A stretch of 64,000 nt of DNA from Pseudomonas mosselii (GCF_019823065.1 NZ_CP081966.1:5363501-5427500); one strand, 5' to 3'. Shown: positions 38,745-48,353, numbered from the stretch's first letter. Made by a program: numbers and translations. Notes: generated from the letters alone by a model not told the origin.

Positions 38745-39650
38745 ATGAAACTGCCTCCCCTCACCGCCTTTCGCTACTTCGACATCGCTGCCCGAACTGA
38801 AAGCTTCGTACGCGCCGCCGAGCACCTGCATGTGACCCACGGCGCCGTCAGCCGCCAGGTGCGCCTGCTCGAGGAAAACCTCGGCGTGGAGCTGTTCGAA
38901 CGGCGCAACCGGGCGATCTTCCTCACCCGCGCCGGGCGCGACCTGCAGGCCACCACCCAGGCGATCTTCGAGCAGTTGGAAGGCGCCGTGCAGCGCCTGC
39001 ACCAGCAAGCCCACGACAACGTACTGGTGGTGTCCTGCGAGCCGACCATCGCCATGCGCTGGCTGATCCCTCGCCTGCCGCGCTTCCATACCCGGCACCC
39101 GGACCTGCAACTGCATTTGGTGGCCGCCGGCGGCCCGGTGGACTTCGCCCGCAGCGGCATCGACCTGGCCCTGCGCCGCGATGACTTCCACTGGGACCGC
39201 CAACTGCACAGCCTGAAGATCTGCGATGAATGGATCGGCCCGGTCGCCACGCCGGATCCCAAGGGCCAACGCCTGCTGCACAGCGCCACCCGCCCCGATG
39301 CCTGGGCCACTTGGCTGCGCCTGAGCGGCCAGGATATCCGGCACCCGGCGCGCAGCGACTTCGAGCACTTCTACCTGTCGATCCAGGCCGCCAGCGCGGG
39401 CATGGGGCTGGCCATCGCCTCGGCGCTGATGGTCCGCGACGAACTGGACAATGGCCAGCTACAGGCGCCGTACGGCTTCCTGCGCGATGGCTCCGGCTAC
39501 CACCTGCTCAGCCCGCAACCACTGGATGACGGCAGCAAGCGCCAGCGCTTCGCGCAGTGGGTCGGCGACGAGTGCCGGGCCTGCCTGGCTCACCTGGGCT
39601 TGCTGCAGAACGACGAGCCGGCCCCACCGTCACCGCCCCAGGTGCGATAG
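38745..39650 (+). CDS. LysR-family transcriptional regulator
   Basis: Regulator of 301 residues. N-terminal HTH (about 5-65: LTAFRYFDIAARTESFVRAAEHLHVTHGAVSRQVRLLEENLG) and the LysR effector domain (about 90-290, starting LVVSCEPTIAMRWLIPRL) resemble the GcvA-like group. Divergent from the LysE gene with about 157 bp between starts, so lysE is a probable target. Its last 61 nt overlap the convergent peptidase gene. Confidence 0.92.
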   Translation: MKLPPLTAFRYFDIAARTESFVRAAEHLHVTHGAVSRQVRLLEENLGVELFERRNRAIFLTRAGRDLQATTQAIFEQLEGAVQRLHQQAHDNVLVVSCEPTIAMRWLIPRLPRFHTRHPDLQLHLVAAGGPVDFARSGIDLALRRDDFHWDRQLHSLKICDEWIGPVATPDPKGQRLLHSATRPDAWATWLRLSGQDIRHPARSDFEHFYLSIQAASAGMGLAIASALMVRDELDNGQLQAPYGFLRDGSGYHLLSPQPLDDGSKRQRFAQWVGDECRACLAHLGLLQNDEPAPPSPPQVR

Positions 39651-40174
39651 CCGGCCGTGTCGATATGGATGCGCCCCGATGGGTAACGGCCAAGGCCCAT
39701 GTTCCAGGCCTGGCCGTGCTGCTGCCAGAAGCGGCACAGCGGGCTCGGGTCGACCCCGCGCGGTAGCAGCAGGTCGACGGCGAAGGCGCGCATGTGCGCA
39801 CTGCTCGGCGCGCCGCCGGCACAGGCATTGAGCCGGGGATCGCGGTAGGCCGACACCACTTCGAACTGACGCAGGATGCCCTGGCGGTCCAGGGTCTGGA
39901 TCAAGGCCAGCGTCGAGCGCACCGCCGGCCAGTGGCTCGCCGGTGGCACCGCGAAGGGCGAGGCCTTGCACAGGCGCCAGTCCGAGGCCGAGCGCAGCAA
40001 CTGATGGATCGGCACCACGCCATATAGCCGGGCCTCCACCAGCATTTCACGAAACTTGCGGTTCTCGTGATCCCCGGCCCATTGGGCGAACATCCACACA
40101 TCGCGCTCATCGGCCTGGACCGCACCCAGCCCGATCAGCGCGCTAGCCAATAGCCATGTCCTGGCGCTTTTCAT
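39590..40174 (-). CDS. Exported M15-type peptidase (DUF882-like)
   Basis: Secreted protein of 194 residues with a 21-residue signal peptide (MKSARTWLLASALIGLGAVQA). The zinc peptidase M15 pattern is visible: SAYRDPRLN, SSAHMRAFAVDLLL (H and D ligands) and GRIHIDTAGYRTWG (H ligand). It probably trims peptidoglycan peptides. Its 3' end lies on the opposite strand to the end of the LysR gene by 61 nt. Confidence 0.88.
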   Translation of the reverse strand: MKSARTWLLASALIGLGAVQADERDVWMFAQWAGDHENRKFREMLVEARLYGVVPIHQLLRSASDWRLCKASPFAVPPASHWPAVRSTLALIQTLDRQGILRQFEVVSAYRDPRLNACAGGAPSSAHMRAFAVDLLLPRGVDPSPLCRFWQQHGQAWNMGLGRYPSGRIHIDTAGYRTWGGDGGAGSSFCSKPR

Positions 40175-40240
40175 TGCCCCACCTCTTCATCCACCATGGG
40201 CGCGCCCGCCATCCCGGCGGCCACTGACAAGGAGTTAAGC

Positions 40241-41404
40241 ATGCACAAGATTGCTATATCGGGCCTGGCCGCCCTCACCTTCAGCGGCCTGGCCATGGCC
40301 GACGCGCAGATCGACCTGGGCGATGCCCAACGGGTCACCCGTTTGTTCGCCTACCCCAACAACTGCAACGTGATCTGCTACCGCGACTGGACACTCGAAC
40401 AGACGGTCGAGCACTACCTCACCCAGAGCGTGCAACGCGATGGCTACGCCAACGCCAAGGTCACGGTAAACCGCGACAACGACAAGCTGCACGCCAGCAT
40501 CACCGGCGTGCCGGCCACCTACACCGCCCCCTTGCGCAAGCTGCTCGACAGCGGCGAGCTGGCCTACCAGGGCGCCACCCGCCTCAACCAGAAAGGCGGC
40601 TGGGACTACAGCTGGTACCTGTTCCTGCCCCTGGGCATGGCCCTGGAAAACCGCCGCAGCGTCGAGTTGCTGCACTTCCCGCCGGACTACTCGCTGACCC
40701 GCTACCAGGACTACCTGAAGTCCAACACCACCGACCGCTGGGCGCAGCTGCTGACCTTCAACGGCGTCGAGGCCACCCAGACCCCGGCCTACCAGACCAT
40801 CGTCGACATCGCCCCGATCGCCGCGCCGGCCAGCGCGGGCAAGGATCTGGAAGGGGTCTACAGCTACTTCAACGACTACCAGGTGCGGATGGTCAAGGAA
40901 GTGGCCCTCACCCACGACGGCAAGGCCGCCTTGCCGATGGTCGCCTTCGGCGCGCCGGTGCGTGCGTGGATCCAGCAGCAGTACGGGCCAAAGGTCAACG
41001 TGCTGGGGCTGGTCAGCATCGCGCCGGAGCCGGACAGCGCCAAGGTACCGGTGCTCGGCGCCAACCATCCGAGCGCGATCTGGTACGCAGCCGATCCGAA
41101 AAGCTACGACGGCGATCAGGACAAGGCCGACGCCGCCGGCTTGAAGATGATGGGCCAGGACCTCTCCGCCGCCTGCTGGCAGGCCGGCATGGGGCGCAAC
41201 CCGCAGGCCGACGCCCAGCTCACCCTGCAGGCCTGCACCAGCAAGTGGCAGGTGACCCAGAAGAAGCAGACCTGCGAGCTGTTCTACCGCACCATCCGCG
41301 ACATGACGCCGGAACAGGCGGCGGCCAAGTGCAATACCGGGACGGTGACGCGCAGCCTGCGAGATCTGCGCAAGCCGATCGAAGTGGCCCCCCCGCAGAT
41401 CTGA
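40241..41404 (+). CDS. Exported protein of unknown function
   Basis: I do not recognise this 387-residue protein. It has a clear signal peptide (MHKIAISGLAALTFSGLAMA) and SD AAGGAG 6 nt before ATG 40241. Mature sequence has Cys pairs (NNCNVICYRD, C-rich C-terminal third including ACWQAGMGRN and TCELFYRTIRD), a beta-like middle and no membrane helix. Probably periplasmic or secreted with disulfides. A small REP hairpin follows. It lies divergent from the M15 peptidase gene (67 nt apart), so both could share a regulatory gap. Confidence 0.8.
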   Translation: MHKIAISGLAALTFSGLAMADAQIDLGDAQRVTRLFAYPNNCNVICYRDWTLEQTVEHYLTQSVQRDGYANAKVTVNRDNDKLHASITGVPATYTAPLRKLLDSGELAYQGATRLNQKGGWDYSWYLFLPLGMALENRRSVELLHFPPDYSLTRYQDYLKSNTTDRWAQLLTFNGVEATQTPAYQTIVDIAPIAAPASAGKDLEGVYSYFNDYQVRMVKEVALTHDGKAALPMVAFGAPVRAWIQQQYGPKVNVLGLVSIAPEPDSAKVPVLGANHPSAIWYAADPKSYDGDQDKADAAGLKMMGQDLSAACWQAGMGRNPQADAQLTLQACTSKWQVTQKKQTCELFYRTIRDMTPEQAAAKCNTGTVTRSLRDLRKPIEVAPPQI

Positions 41405-41422
41405 GCCGACTGCTCACGCGAT

Positions 41423-41469
41423 CCCTGCAGGAGCGGCCCTTTCACGGCACGAGGCCGCTCCCACAAGGG
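41423..41469. repeat. Small REP-like hairpin
   Basis: CCCTGCAGGAGCGGCC and GGCCGCTCCCACAAGGG can pair, with GAGCGGCC/GGCCGCTC as the strongest core. It lies 3' of both convergent genes (40241-41404 and rimI) and could stop both transcripts. Confidence 0.75.
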
Positions 41470-41530
41470 ATAGTTCCCTGCGCGACAGCGCATCCTGAAG
41501 GGCTGGTTTATCCCCTACAGGGCATAGCGC

Positions 41531-41986
41531 TCAGTCTTCGAGCAACGTACAGGCCATCACCAGCGCGTCTTCCCGCCCACCCGCCACCGGGTAGTAGTCA
41601 CGGCGCCGGCCAATCTCGTTGAACCCATAGCGCTCATACAGGCGATAGGCCGACTGGTTGCTGGCGCGCACTTCGAGGAAACACTCGCGGCCATTGAGCT
41701 GGTAGGCCCGCGCCATCAGGTGCTCGAGCAGGCGCAAGCCCAGCCCGCAGCCCTGGTTTTCCGGCTTGACGGTGATGTTGAGCAGGTGCGCCTCATCGAT
41801 GATCACGTTGATCACGCCATGGCCGACCTGCTGCTGGCCAACGAACATCAGCCACACTTCGTAGGACTTCAGCGCATCCTGGAAGATGCCGCGGGTCCAG
41901 GGGTGGCTGAAGGCGGCATATTCGATCTTAAGCAGGGCATCCAGATCCGCCTCGGTTGCCGGGCGGAAACTGATCGAGTCACTCAT
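41531..41986 (-). CDS. rimI: Ribosomal protein S18 alanine N-acetyltransferase
   Basis: GNAT-fold enzyme of 151 residues. Motif A is KPENQGCGLGLRLLEHL (acetyl-CoA binding) and the C-terminal part is SAYRLYERYGFNEIGRRRDYYP. It acetylates the S18 N-terminus and is paired with the psi subunit gene holD, as in E. coli. Its ATG overlaps the holD stop by four nucleotides (ATGA). Confidence 0.95.
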   Translation of the reverse strand: MSDSISFRPATEADLDALLKIEYAAFSHPWTRGIFQDALKSYEVWLMFVGQQQVGHGVINVIIDEAHLLNITVKPENQGCGLGLRLLEHLMARAYQLNGRECFLEVRASNQSAYRLYERYGFNEIGRRRDYYPVAGGREDALVMACTLLED

Positions 41987-42774
41987 TCAACGCTCTTCCA
42001 GCGCGCCATCAGCTGGCGCATGGCTTTCCAGACGTCCGCCTTGCGTTGCGGTTCGTCCATCAACAGTTCAAGGCCGGGCAAGGCCCAGGCGCTGCCGAGC
42101 AGGTCGACCTCGAGTTCTTGGTAGTAGGCTTGGGCATCGGCCTGGCCGGCGAAGCGGATGGCCGGCAGACCGAGCAGCCACAGGCAGGTGCACGGTGCCT
42201 CTTCCAGGCGCGCGGCGATGAAACCCTGGACGAAGTCGCGAGCGGCGTCCGGGCCCTGGTCCATGTTGCCGCGCATCAGCAACGGCCAGCGCACCGGCTC
42301 GCCGATGATCTGGGGCGCATCCGGCAGGCCGGCGGCGCGCAGCATGTCCTTGAGCAGCAGGTACGACGGATCGCGGCTCTGGAACGGCTGGCCGGTGGCC
42401 AGCTCCACCAGCAGCAGGCAACTGCCGGCGCGCAGCAATTGCAGGGCAAAGCGTGGTGGCGGTACCGGCGCCGGGCGTGGCGCGGGGGCCTCCTGCTCGG
42501 CCTCGACCGGCTTGGCGGCCGGTTTCGGCACGCTGCCCGGGCGCGGGATTTCGATCTTCGGCCGCTCGGCGCGCGCCTGGAGAGCCGCCGGGGTGGCGCT
42601 CGGCGCAGGCGTGGGGGCGGCTGGACGCACCTCGAAGTCGACGTCCTCAACCGGCGCCACCGGCAACAGCAGCTCCGGCCGCGACGGGGCGGCGAACGGC
42701 AGTTCGGCGCGCGGCAGCCAGTGCACCACTTGCATGGCGGACAGGTAGGCGCGGCGGCGGGACTCGATCAGCAA
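41983..42774 (-). CDS. holD: Pseudomonad DNA polymerase III psi subunit
   Basis: About 263 residues. The psi gene lies beside rimI in E. coli, and a long, divergent psi encoded upstream of rimI was reported for P. aeruginosa; the position and length match that protein. The N-terminal segment AYLSAMQVVHWLPRAELPF resembles the psi helix that contacts chi/gamma. An Ala/Pro-rich linker (about 50-110) precedes a conserved C-terminal domain (SCLLLVELATGQPFQ to the end). Some annotations call it TonB because of the Pro-rich linker. Start: TTG 42774 keeps the whole N-terminal helix; ATG 42735 is an alternative. Assignment rests mostly on context. Confidence 0.65.
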   Translation of the reverse strand: MLIESRRRAYLSAMQVVHWLPRAELPFAAPSRPELLLPVAPVEDVDFEVRPAAPTPAPSATPAALQARAERPKIEIPRPGSVPKPAAKPVEAEQEAPAPRPAPVPPPRFALQLLRAGSCLLLVELATGQPFQSRDPSYLLLKDMLRAAGLPDAPQIIGEPVRWPLLMRGNMDQGPDAARDFVQGFIAARLEEAPCTCLWLLGLPAIRFAGQADAQAYYQELEVDLLGSAWALPGLELLMDEPQRKADVWKAMRQLMARWKSVE

Positions 42775-42993
42775 GGCGCGGGTATCCGGTGGACGAAATC
42801 AGGCGGGCATTCTAACGCCGTTGCCCAGGATGCGCCGCAACAGATTGTCAGCCAGCGCGGGCCAAGCCCGCTCCGACGGGGTGAATCCCCCTTTGAGCAT
42901 CAGGGTTATCCCCATAACAGACCAAGGGGTGAAATCCTCCCCCTTGGATGCAGTACAATCGCCCCTTTTATTTGGCAACGAGTCGACCCGCCA

Positions 42994-44283
42994 ATGATCG
43001 AACCCAAGCGCGTCCTGCGCGCCCTAGCCGAACACTGGGCCCTGATCGAGCCGCTGTGCGAGCGCTTCGACCAGGGCACCCTGAGCCTGGTCGAGCTGCG
43101 CCAGCAGTTGGCCCGCCAGCAGGTGGAAAGCACCCCGCAGGACATCACCCAGCTGCTCGACGTGTGGATCCGCCTGGACATCCTGGTCCCGGTGGCCAAG
43201 AGCCCGAACCGATTCGAGCTCAACGCGCAGATCCACGACTTCCTCGCCTACCTGCGCCGCGAACACCGGCTGGGCCTGTGCCTGGAGATCGAGGCCTACC
43301 TGCGCCACCTGGAACGCCTGGCCGGGCATATCCAGGACGCCTTCGACAACCGCGACAGCGACGACCTGGCGCGCCAGTTGCGCCTGCTCGACATGCGCGT
43401 GCGCGACGTGCTGAAGAAGCTCGACAACGACGAGCAGGCGCTGGTGGCCGTGGCCGAGCGGGCCAAGACCAGCAACCGGCAGATCCCCCTGCGCCAGCGC
43501 TACGCCGAAGTACTGGCGACCTGGGACGAGTACGTCGAGCCGATGATCCAGCTGGTCAATGCCGACGGCGCCTTCGAGCAGGGCGTGCGCAAGGTCGAGA
43601 CCGTGCTGCTGCGCCTTTTGGGCGAGCAGGCGCGCCTCGGCCACCTGGTCGACGACGACATGCTGCTGCGCACCCATGCGCGCATTCTCGAAATGCAGAC
43701 CAGCGCCCAGCTGACCCTGCGTCACGCCCGCGAACTGCTGCTGCCGCTGCGTGAAGAAGCGCGCCGGCACAATGCCGTGACCCGTGGCGCTGCCCTGGCC
43801 TTGTCGGTGATCCGCAAGAAGGGTATCGACGCCGTGCCGCAGGCCGCCATGCCGCTGTTCACCCGTCCGCAGAGCACCTTCCTCGGCAGCGCCAGCCAGG
43901 TCGAGGCGTACGTCTACGCCCTGGCCCGCTTCGAGCCCAAGCCTGCGCGCTTCCCCAAGGCGCACAAGACGCAAAAGGGCCCGCTGCCCCGTGCCCCGCG
44001 CACGGTCAAAGAGATGCTCGAACGCTGCGAGGACGCCCTGCCGCTGCCGGACCTGATGGTCTGGCTGCTGGAGCAGGAGCCCGAGGGCGCCACCGACGAG
44101 TTGCTGTACTGGTTCTCGCGCCTGTCGCGCGAGAAGCGCTTCAGCCGCGAGCGCCTCGATCGCCAGCAATACCTTACCCGCGAACACCTGGTCAGCCTGC
44201 GCTCCTTCGCCCTGACCTCCAACCGCGACAACAAGCCGGCGACCCCGACCGAATCCACCGCGAGCCCCGTCCATGCATCTTGA
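42994..44283 (+). CDS. mksF: Condensin kleisin subunit MksF
   Basis: Kleisin-like subunit of the MukB-like condensin MksBEF, needed for chromosome compaction. The 429-residue protein starts MIEPKRVLRALAEHWALIEPLCERFDQGTLSLVELRQQL, a helical winged region, and is mostly helical thereafter, as kleisins are. It overlaps mksE by 11 nt, so all three subunits are probably made from one mRNA. The frame is open further upstream, but that part overlaps holD in reverse. Confidence 0.9.
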   Translation: MIEPKRVLRALAEHWALIEPLCERFDQGTLSLVELRQQLARQQVESTPQDITQLLDVWIRLDILVPVAKSPNRFELNAQIHDFLAYLRREHRLGLCLEIEAYLRHLERLAGHIQDAFDNRDSDDLARQLRLLDMRVRDVLKKLDNDEQALVAVAERAKTSNRQIPLRQRYAEVLATWDEYVEPMIQLVNADGAFEQGVRKVETVLLRLLGEQARLGHLVDDDMLLRTHARILEMQTSAQLTLRHARELLLPLREEARRHNAVTRGAALALSVIRKKGIDAVPQAAMPLFTRPQSTFLGSASQVEAYVYALARFEPKPARFPKAHKTQKGPLPRAPRTVKEMLERCEDALPLPDLMVWLLEQEPEGATDELLYWFSRLSREKRFSRERLDRQQYLTREHLVSLRSFALTSNRDNKPATPTESTASPVHAS

Positions 44284-44980
44284 TCTTTCCGAACTGTCCC
44301 AGCTCGCGCCGATCTTCCGCGAGCTGTTCAAGGGCTTCCACATCAGCCGCCGCGATCCGGAGCTGTACGCCCAGCTGTCGAACTTCCAGGACCAGTACCG
44401 CACCCTGTTCAAGGCCCTGGGCTTCGAGCTGGTCTGCGACACCCGCGGCTTCTACTACTTCGTCCCCGAGCAGGCCGCCGCGCAGGTCAACAAGACCGCC
44501 CAGCGCCTGTCGCTGTTCACCTTCATCCTGGTCGAGCACCTGGCCGACCAGGGCCGCGACCCGATGGCCGTGCTCGACGGTGGCAGCATCGGCCGCGACG
44601 AACTGCCGTCGCTGCTCGACAAATACCGCGACCTGTTCCTGCAGGCCGAAGTGCAGACCGTCGACGAGCTCGAAGAAAAGATCATGCGCCGCATGACCCA
44701 ATTGGGCTTCGCCTTCGAAGAGGGCGGCATCTACCGCTTCATGCCGCCGATGCACCGTTTCCTCGACGTGTGCCTGTCGGTCCAGCAGGACCGCGACCTG
44801 GCCGCCACCCTGCACAGCGACCTGCCGCTGCCGGTGCCCGTGCTGGTGGTGGAAGAAACCCCCGAGGAACTCAACCGCACCGACGACCCGCTCGACCTCA
44901 CCCCGTTCGATGGCGAGGAAAGCGAAGAGGACGCCCTGGCCCGGGCGATCCGCGAAGAGCAACAGGAGATTGACGCATGA
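44273..44980 (+). CDS. mksE: Condensin subunit MksE
   Basis: 235-residue accessory wHTH subunit (KITE-like) that joins MksF in regulating MksB. The sequence LAPIFRELFKGFHISRRDPELYAQLSNFQ opens the family domain, and the acidic tail ends in EEDALARAIREEQQEID. ATG lies within the mksF 3' end; its stop overlaps mksB as ATGA. Confidence 0.9.
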   Translation: MHLDLSELSQLAPIFRELFKGFHISRRDPELYAQLSNFQDQYRTLFKALGFELVCDTRGFYYFVPEQAAAQVNKTAQRLSLFTFILVEHLADQGRDPMAVLDGGSIGRDELPSLLDKYRDLFLQAEVQTVDELEEKIMRRMTQLGFAFEEGGIYRFMPPMHRFLDVCLSVQQDRDLAATLHSDLPLPVPVLVVEETPEELNRTDDPLDLTPFDGEESEEDALARAIREEQQEIDA

Positions 44981-47808
44981 GCCAGGAACGCTACGGCATC
45001 CGCCGCTTCGCACTGCTCAACACCGCCGGCTACAGTCTCGGCCTGTTCCCCCTGGAACACCCGCTGTCGGTCTATGGCGCCAACAACCTGGGTAAATCGG
45101 CGTCGATCAACGCCCTGCAGTTCCCGATCCTGGCGCGCATGTCCGACATGAGCTTCGGCAAGTACAGCCTGGAACAGTCGCGCCGCTTCTACTTCGCCAG
45201 CGACACCAGCTACATCCTCACCGAGCTGAACCTGCCCCACGGCCCGCATGTGATCGGCGTGGTTGGCCGCGGCCCGGGCGGCGGCTTCGGCCACCAGTTC
45301 TTCGCCTACCAGGGCGAGCTGGACCTGGCCCACTACCAGAAAGACGACACCTGCCTGCGCCAGAAGGAGCTGTTCACCAACCTCGAGCGCCATGGCCTGA
45401 AAGCCTACGAGCTCAAGCCGGATGAACTGCGCCGGCTGCTGGTCGGCGGCCACACCTCGGTGCCGCTGGACCTGACCCTGATCCCGCTGCGCTCGACCAG
45501 CGAGCAGAGCCTTAAGACCTTCCGCGCGCTGTTCATTAACCTGCTGCACATGCGCGAGATCACCGCCGCCAAGCTCAAGCAGCTGTTCCTCGATGCCTTC
45601 GAGCACAGCTTGCGCTCGGGCAGCGTCGACTACATCGCCGCCTGCGAAGAGGCCTTCCGCGACGTGCGCCGCATGGAGGGCGACTACAACGCCTTGGTGG
45701 CCGCAGGCCCCCTGGTCGAGGCCCTGGCCGGCGGCGTGGCCCAGCGCGACATCCTGCGCGGCAAGCTGCACCGCATCTCGCCCTTGCTCGACAACCTGCT
45801 GGGCACCTGGCAGGAATACGCCATGGCGCGCAAGGAAGAGCTGACCATCCAGGCCGAGCACTACCGTGGCGAACAGGACCGCCTGCAGAACGACCAGCGC
45901 GGCGGCACCCAGGAGCTGATGCGCCTGGAACGGGAGATCACCGGTATCCAGCGCTGGCTGGGTGAGCTGTCGGTGCTCAAGCACCGCTTCGCCCTGGTCA
46001 CCGACGTCAAGGTGCTGGAACAGCAGCTGCTGGCCGCCAAGGACGCCCACGACGAACTGGCCGGTGCCCTGGCCCAGTCGCGTCAGTTCTCCGCCGAAGA
46101 CCTCGACGAGCGCGTGCGCGACCTGGAAAAACGCGTCAAGGCGGTCAAGCAGCAACTCGACCACGCCGACAACAACAGCTATGCCCGCCTGCGCGAAGAG
46201 TTCTCGCAGCAGGACGTCGACCGCCTGATGCGCCTGTTCAACGGCGCGCTGTTCAGCCTGCCGCTGGGCGACCGTGGCATCGAGCTGGACGACAGCGATG
46301 TGTGGGTGAAGACCCTCGAAGGCGTGCTCGACCGCTTCAAGGGCGAACGCTTCGAAGTGCCGGGCCTGTCCATCGACATCTCGCACATCGACCCACCCGC
46401 GCTGCAGGCCCTGGCCGACCGCGCCGCCCTGCGCGACCAGAAGGAGCGCCTGGAAAAAGAACTCAAGCAGCTCAAGACCCAGCAGGCCGTGGCCCTCGAC
46501 CGCGCCGCCAGCAAGGCGCAGACCGAGGCCCTGTACCAGCAGGTGCTGGATGCGCAGAAGGCCCTGGAAGACTTCCGCCGTACCGAGACCCTGGCCGCCG
46601 AAGAGCCGGAGAAGATGGAGCAACTGGGCCAGCTGGAAGCCGCCCAGGATGAGCTCAAGCGCTCCAGCGACGCCTTCACCGAGCGCGTCCAGCAGCTGTC
46701 GGCCAAGCTGCAGCTGGTGGGTCGGCAGATCGCCGACCTCGAAGCCAAGCAGCGCACCCTCGAAGACGCCCTGCGCCGCCGCCAACTGCTGCCGGCCGAC
46801 CTGCCGTTCGGCACGCCGTTCATGGAAGCCATCGACGACTCCATGGACAACCTGCTGCCGCTGCTCAACGACTACCAGGACAGCTGGCAGGCGCTGCAGC
46901 GCGTGGACAACCAGATCGAGGCGCTGTACGCCCAGGTGCGCCTCAAAGGCGTGGCCAAGTTCGACAGCGAGGACGACATGGAGCGCCGCCTGCAGCTGTT
47001 GATCAACGCCTACTCGCACCGCACCGAGGAAGCGCTGACCCTGGCCAAGGCCCGCCGCGCCGCGGTCACCGACATCGCCCGGACCCTGCGCAACATCCGC
47101 AGCGACTACGACAGCCTCGAGCACCAGCTGGCGCTGTTCAACCGCGAGATCAACAAGCGCCAGGTGTCCAACCTGGAGAGCTTCCGCGTGGTGCTGGCAC
47201 CGAACAAGGAAGCGCTCCGGCACATCGACCAGATCATCCACAGCGCCGGCCAGTACGAAGAAGGCGAAACGCTGTCGGTGTTCGACCTGACGCAAAGCGC
47301 CGAACAGGATCACAAGAACGAAGAGGCCAAGGAGTACCTGGCGCGGCTGGTGGCGGCCAACCACAACCAGCTGGGTCTGAAGGACCTGTTCGAACTGGCC
47401 TTCGAGATCACCAAGATCAACAGCCAGCCGGTGATCCACGCCGACATCGACGGCGCCGCGTCCAACGGCACCACCATGACCATCAAGGCGCTGACCAACA
47501 TGTACCTGTTGCTGCACCTGATGGACCGCGACCTGGCCGGGCGCATTCGCCTGCCGTACTACCTCGACGAGGCGGCGGACATCGACGAACGCAACCAGGC
47601 AGCATTGCTGGAGACCAGCCAGCAGCTGGGCTTCGTGCCGATCCTGGCGAGCGTGAAGCCGCAGGTGTCGGCACGGGTGGCGATCGACCTGGAAGGCGGC
47701 AGCGGGCCGAATGGCATCTACATCGACGAAGCGGACTGGAAGTACATCAGCCGTCGCGATGAGGTGAAGGCGATCGTGCGTGAGGATGAGGCCGAGGAAC
47801 TGGCCTGA
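44977..47808 (+). CDS. mksB: SMC-like condensin ATPase MksB
   Basis: MukB/SMC-type ATPase of 943 residues. The N-terminal P-loop is GANNLGKS (34-41), followed by a long coiled coil (about 280-760, visible as Lys/Glu/Gln heptads) and a C-terminal head with Walker B-like LPYYLDEAADIDERNQAALLE. It forms the ring that organises DNA, with MksE and MksF from the same operon. No mksG-like nuclease gene follows, which separates it from the Wadjet/JetABCD plasmid-defence form. Confidence 0.93.
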   Translation: MSQERYGIRRFALLNTAGYSLGLFPLEHPLSVYGANNLGKSASINALQFPILARMSDMSFGKYSLEQSRRFYFASDTSYILTELNLPHGPHVIGVVGRGPGGGFGHQFFAYQGELDLAHYQKDDTCLRQKELFTNLERHGLKAYELKPDELRRLLVGGHTSVPLDLTLIPLRSTSEQSLKTFRALFINLLHMREITAAKLKQLFLDAFEHSLRSGSVDYIAACEEAFRDVRRMEGDYNALVAAGPLVEALAGGVAQRDILRGKLHRISPLLDNLLGTWQEYAMARKEELTIQAEHYRGEQDRLQNDQRGGTQELMRLEREITGIQRWLGELSVLKHRFALVTDVKVLEQQLLAAKDAHDELAGALAQSRQFSAEDLDERVRDLEKRVKAVKQQLDHADNNSYARLREEFSQQDVDRLMRLFNGALFSLPLGDRGIELDDSDVWVKTLEGVLDRFKGERFEVPGLSIDISHIDPPALQALADRAALRDQKERLEKELKQLKTQQAVALDRAASKAQTEALYQQVLDAQKALEDFRRTETLAAEEPEKMEQLGQLEAAQDELKRSSDAFTERVQQLSAKLQLVGRQIADLEAKQRTLEDALRRRQLLPADLPFGTPFMEAIDDSMDNLLPLLNDYQDSWQALQRVDNQIEALYAQVRLKGVAKFDSEDDMERRLQLLINAYSHRTEEALTLAKARRAAVTDIARTLRNIRSDYDSLEHQLALFNREINKRQVSNLESFRVVLAPNKEALRHIDQIIHSAGQYEEGETLSVFDLTQSAEQDHKNEEAKEYLARLVAANHNQLGLKDLFELAFEITKINSQPVIHADIDGAASNGTTMTIKALTNMYLLLHLMDRDLAGRIRLPYYLDEAADIDERNQAALLETSQQLGFVPILASVKPQVSARVAIDLEGGSGPNGIYIDEADWKYISRRDEVKAIVREDEAEELA

Positions 47809-47883
47809 CATCTGTGCACTGGGGCCGCGTTGCGGCCCTTGTGTCGCGAAAGGAGGCCGAAGGCCTCCCTGCTATCTATCGGG

Positions 47884-48342
47884 TTATTGCTGTGCCCAAG
47901 GCACAATCGGAATCGCCGTCACCGCATTTTGCGGGCTGCCTTCGATCAGGCGATCGCTATATACCAGGTACACCAGCGTATTGCGCTTCTTGTCGAGAAA
48001 ACGCACCACCTGCATGGTCTTGAACACCAGCGAGGTGCGCTCCTTGAATACTTCCTCGCCATCCTTCAAGTCACCCTTGAAGTGGATCGGCCCGACCTGA
48101 CGGCAGGCGATCGACGCCTCGGCACGGTCCTCGGCCAACCCCAAGCCCCCCTTGATACCGCCAGTCTTGGCCCGCGACAGGTAGCAGGTCACGCCGTCGA
48201 CCTTCGGATCATCGAACGCCTCGACCACGATACGGTCGTTGGGCCCGACGAACTTGAACACGGTGGACACCTGGCCGATCTCCTCGGCCCCGGCCAGCAT
48301 CGGCAGCAGCATCGCCGCCACGGCAAACATCCTTTTCAGCAC
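47884..48342 (-). CDS. creA: CreA family protein
   Basis: Exported protein of 152 residues. Signal peptide [19 protein letters not shown], then the CreA motif [36 protein letters not shown]. Function unknown. GTG 48342 follows GAAGGAGATCACC, so GTG is preferred over the ATG four codons later. It lies 11 nt after proB and is probably co-transcribed. Confidence 0.92.
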   Translation of the reverse strand: MLKRMFAVAAMLLPMLAGAEEIGQVSTVFKFVGPNDRIVVEAFDDPKVDGVTCYLSRAKTGGIKGGLGLAEDRAEASIACRQVGPIHFKGDLKDGEEVFKERTSLVFKTMQVVRFLDKKRNTLVYLVYSDRLIEGSPQNAVTAIPIVPWAQQ

Positions 48343-48353
48343 GGTGATCTCCT

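Noticed and set aside
41983..42774. TonB energy transducer
   Set aside because: There is no N-terminal membrane helix, and the position beside rimI favours the psi subunit; the Pro-rich linker alone is not enough.
44731..47811. Very long minus-strand open frame opposite mksB
   Set aside because: Gln/Val/Leu-rich shadow of a GC-rich coding strand; the plus-strand MksB frame has the P-loop and coiled coil.
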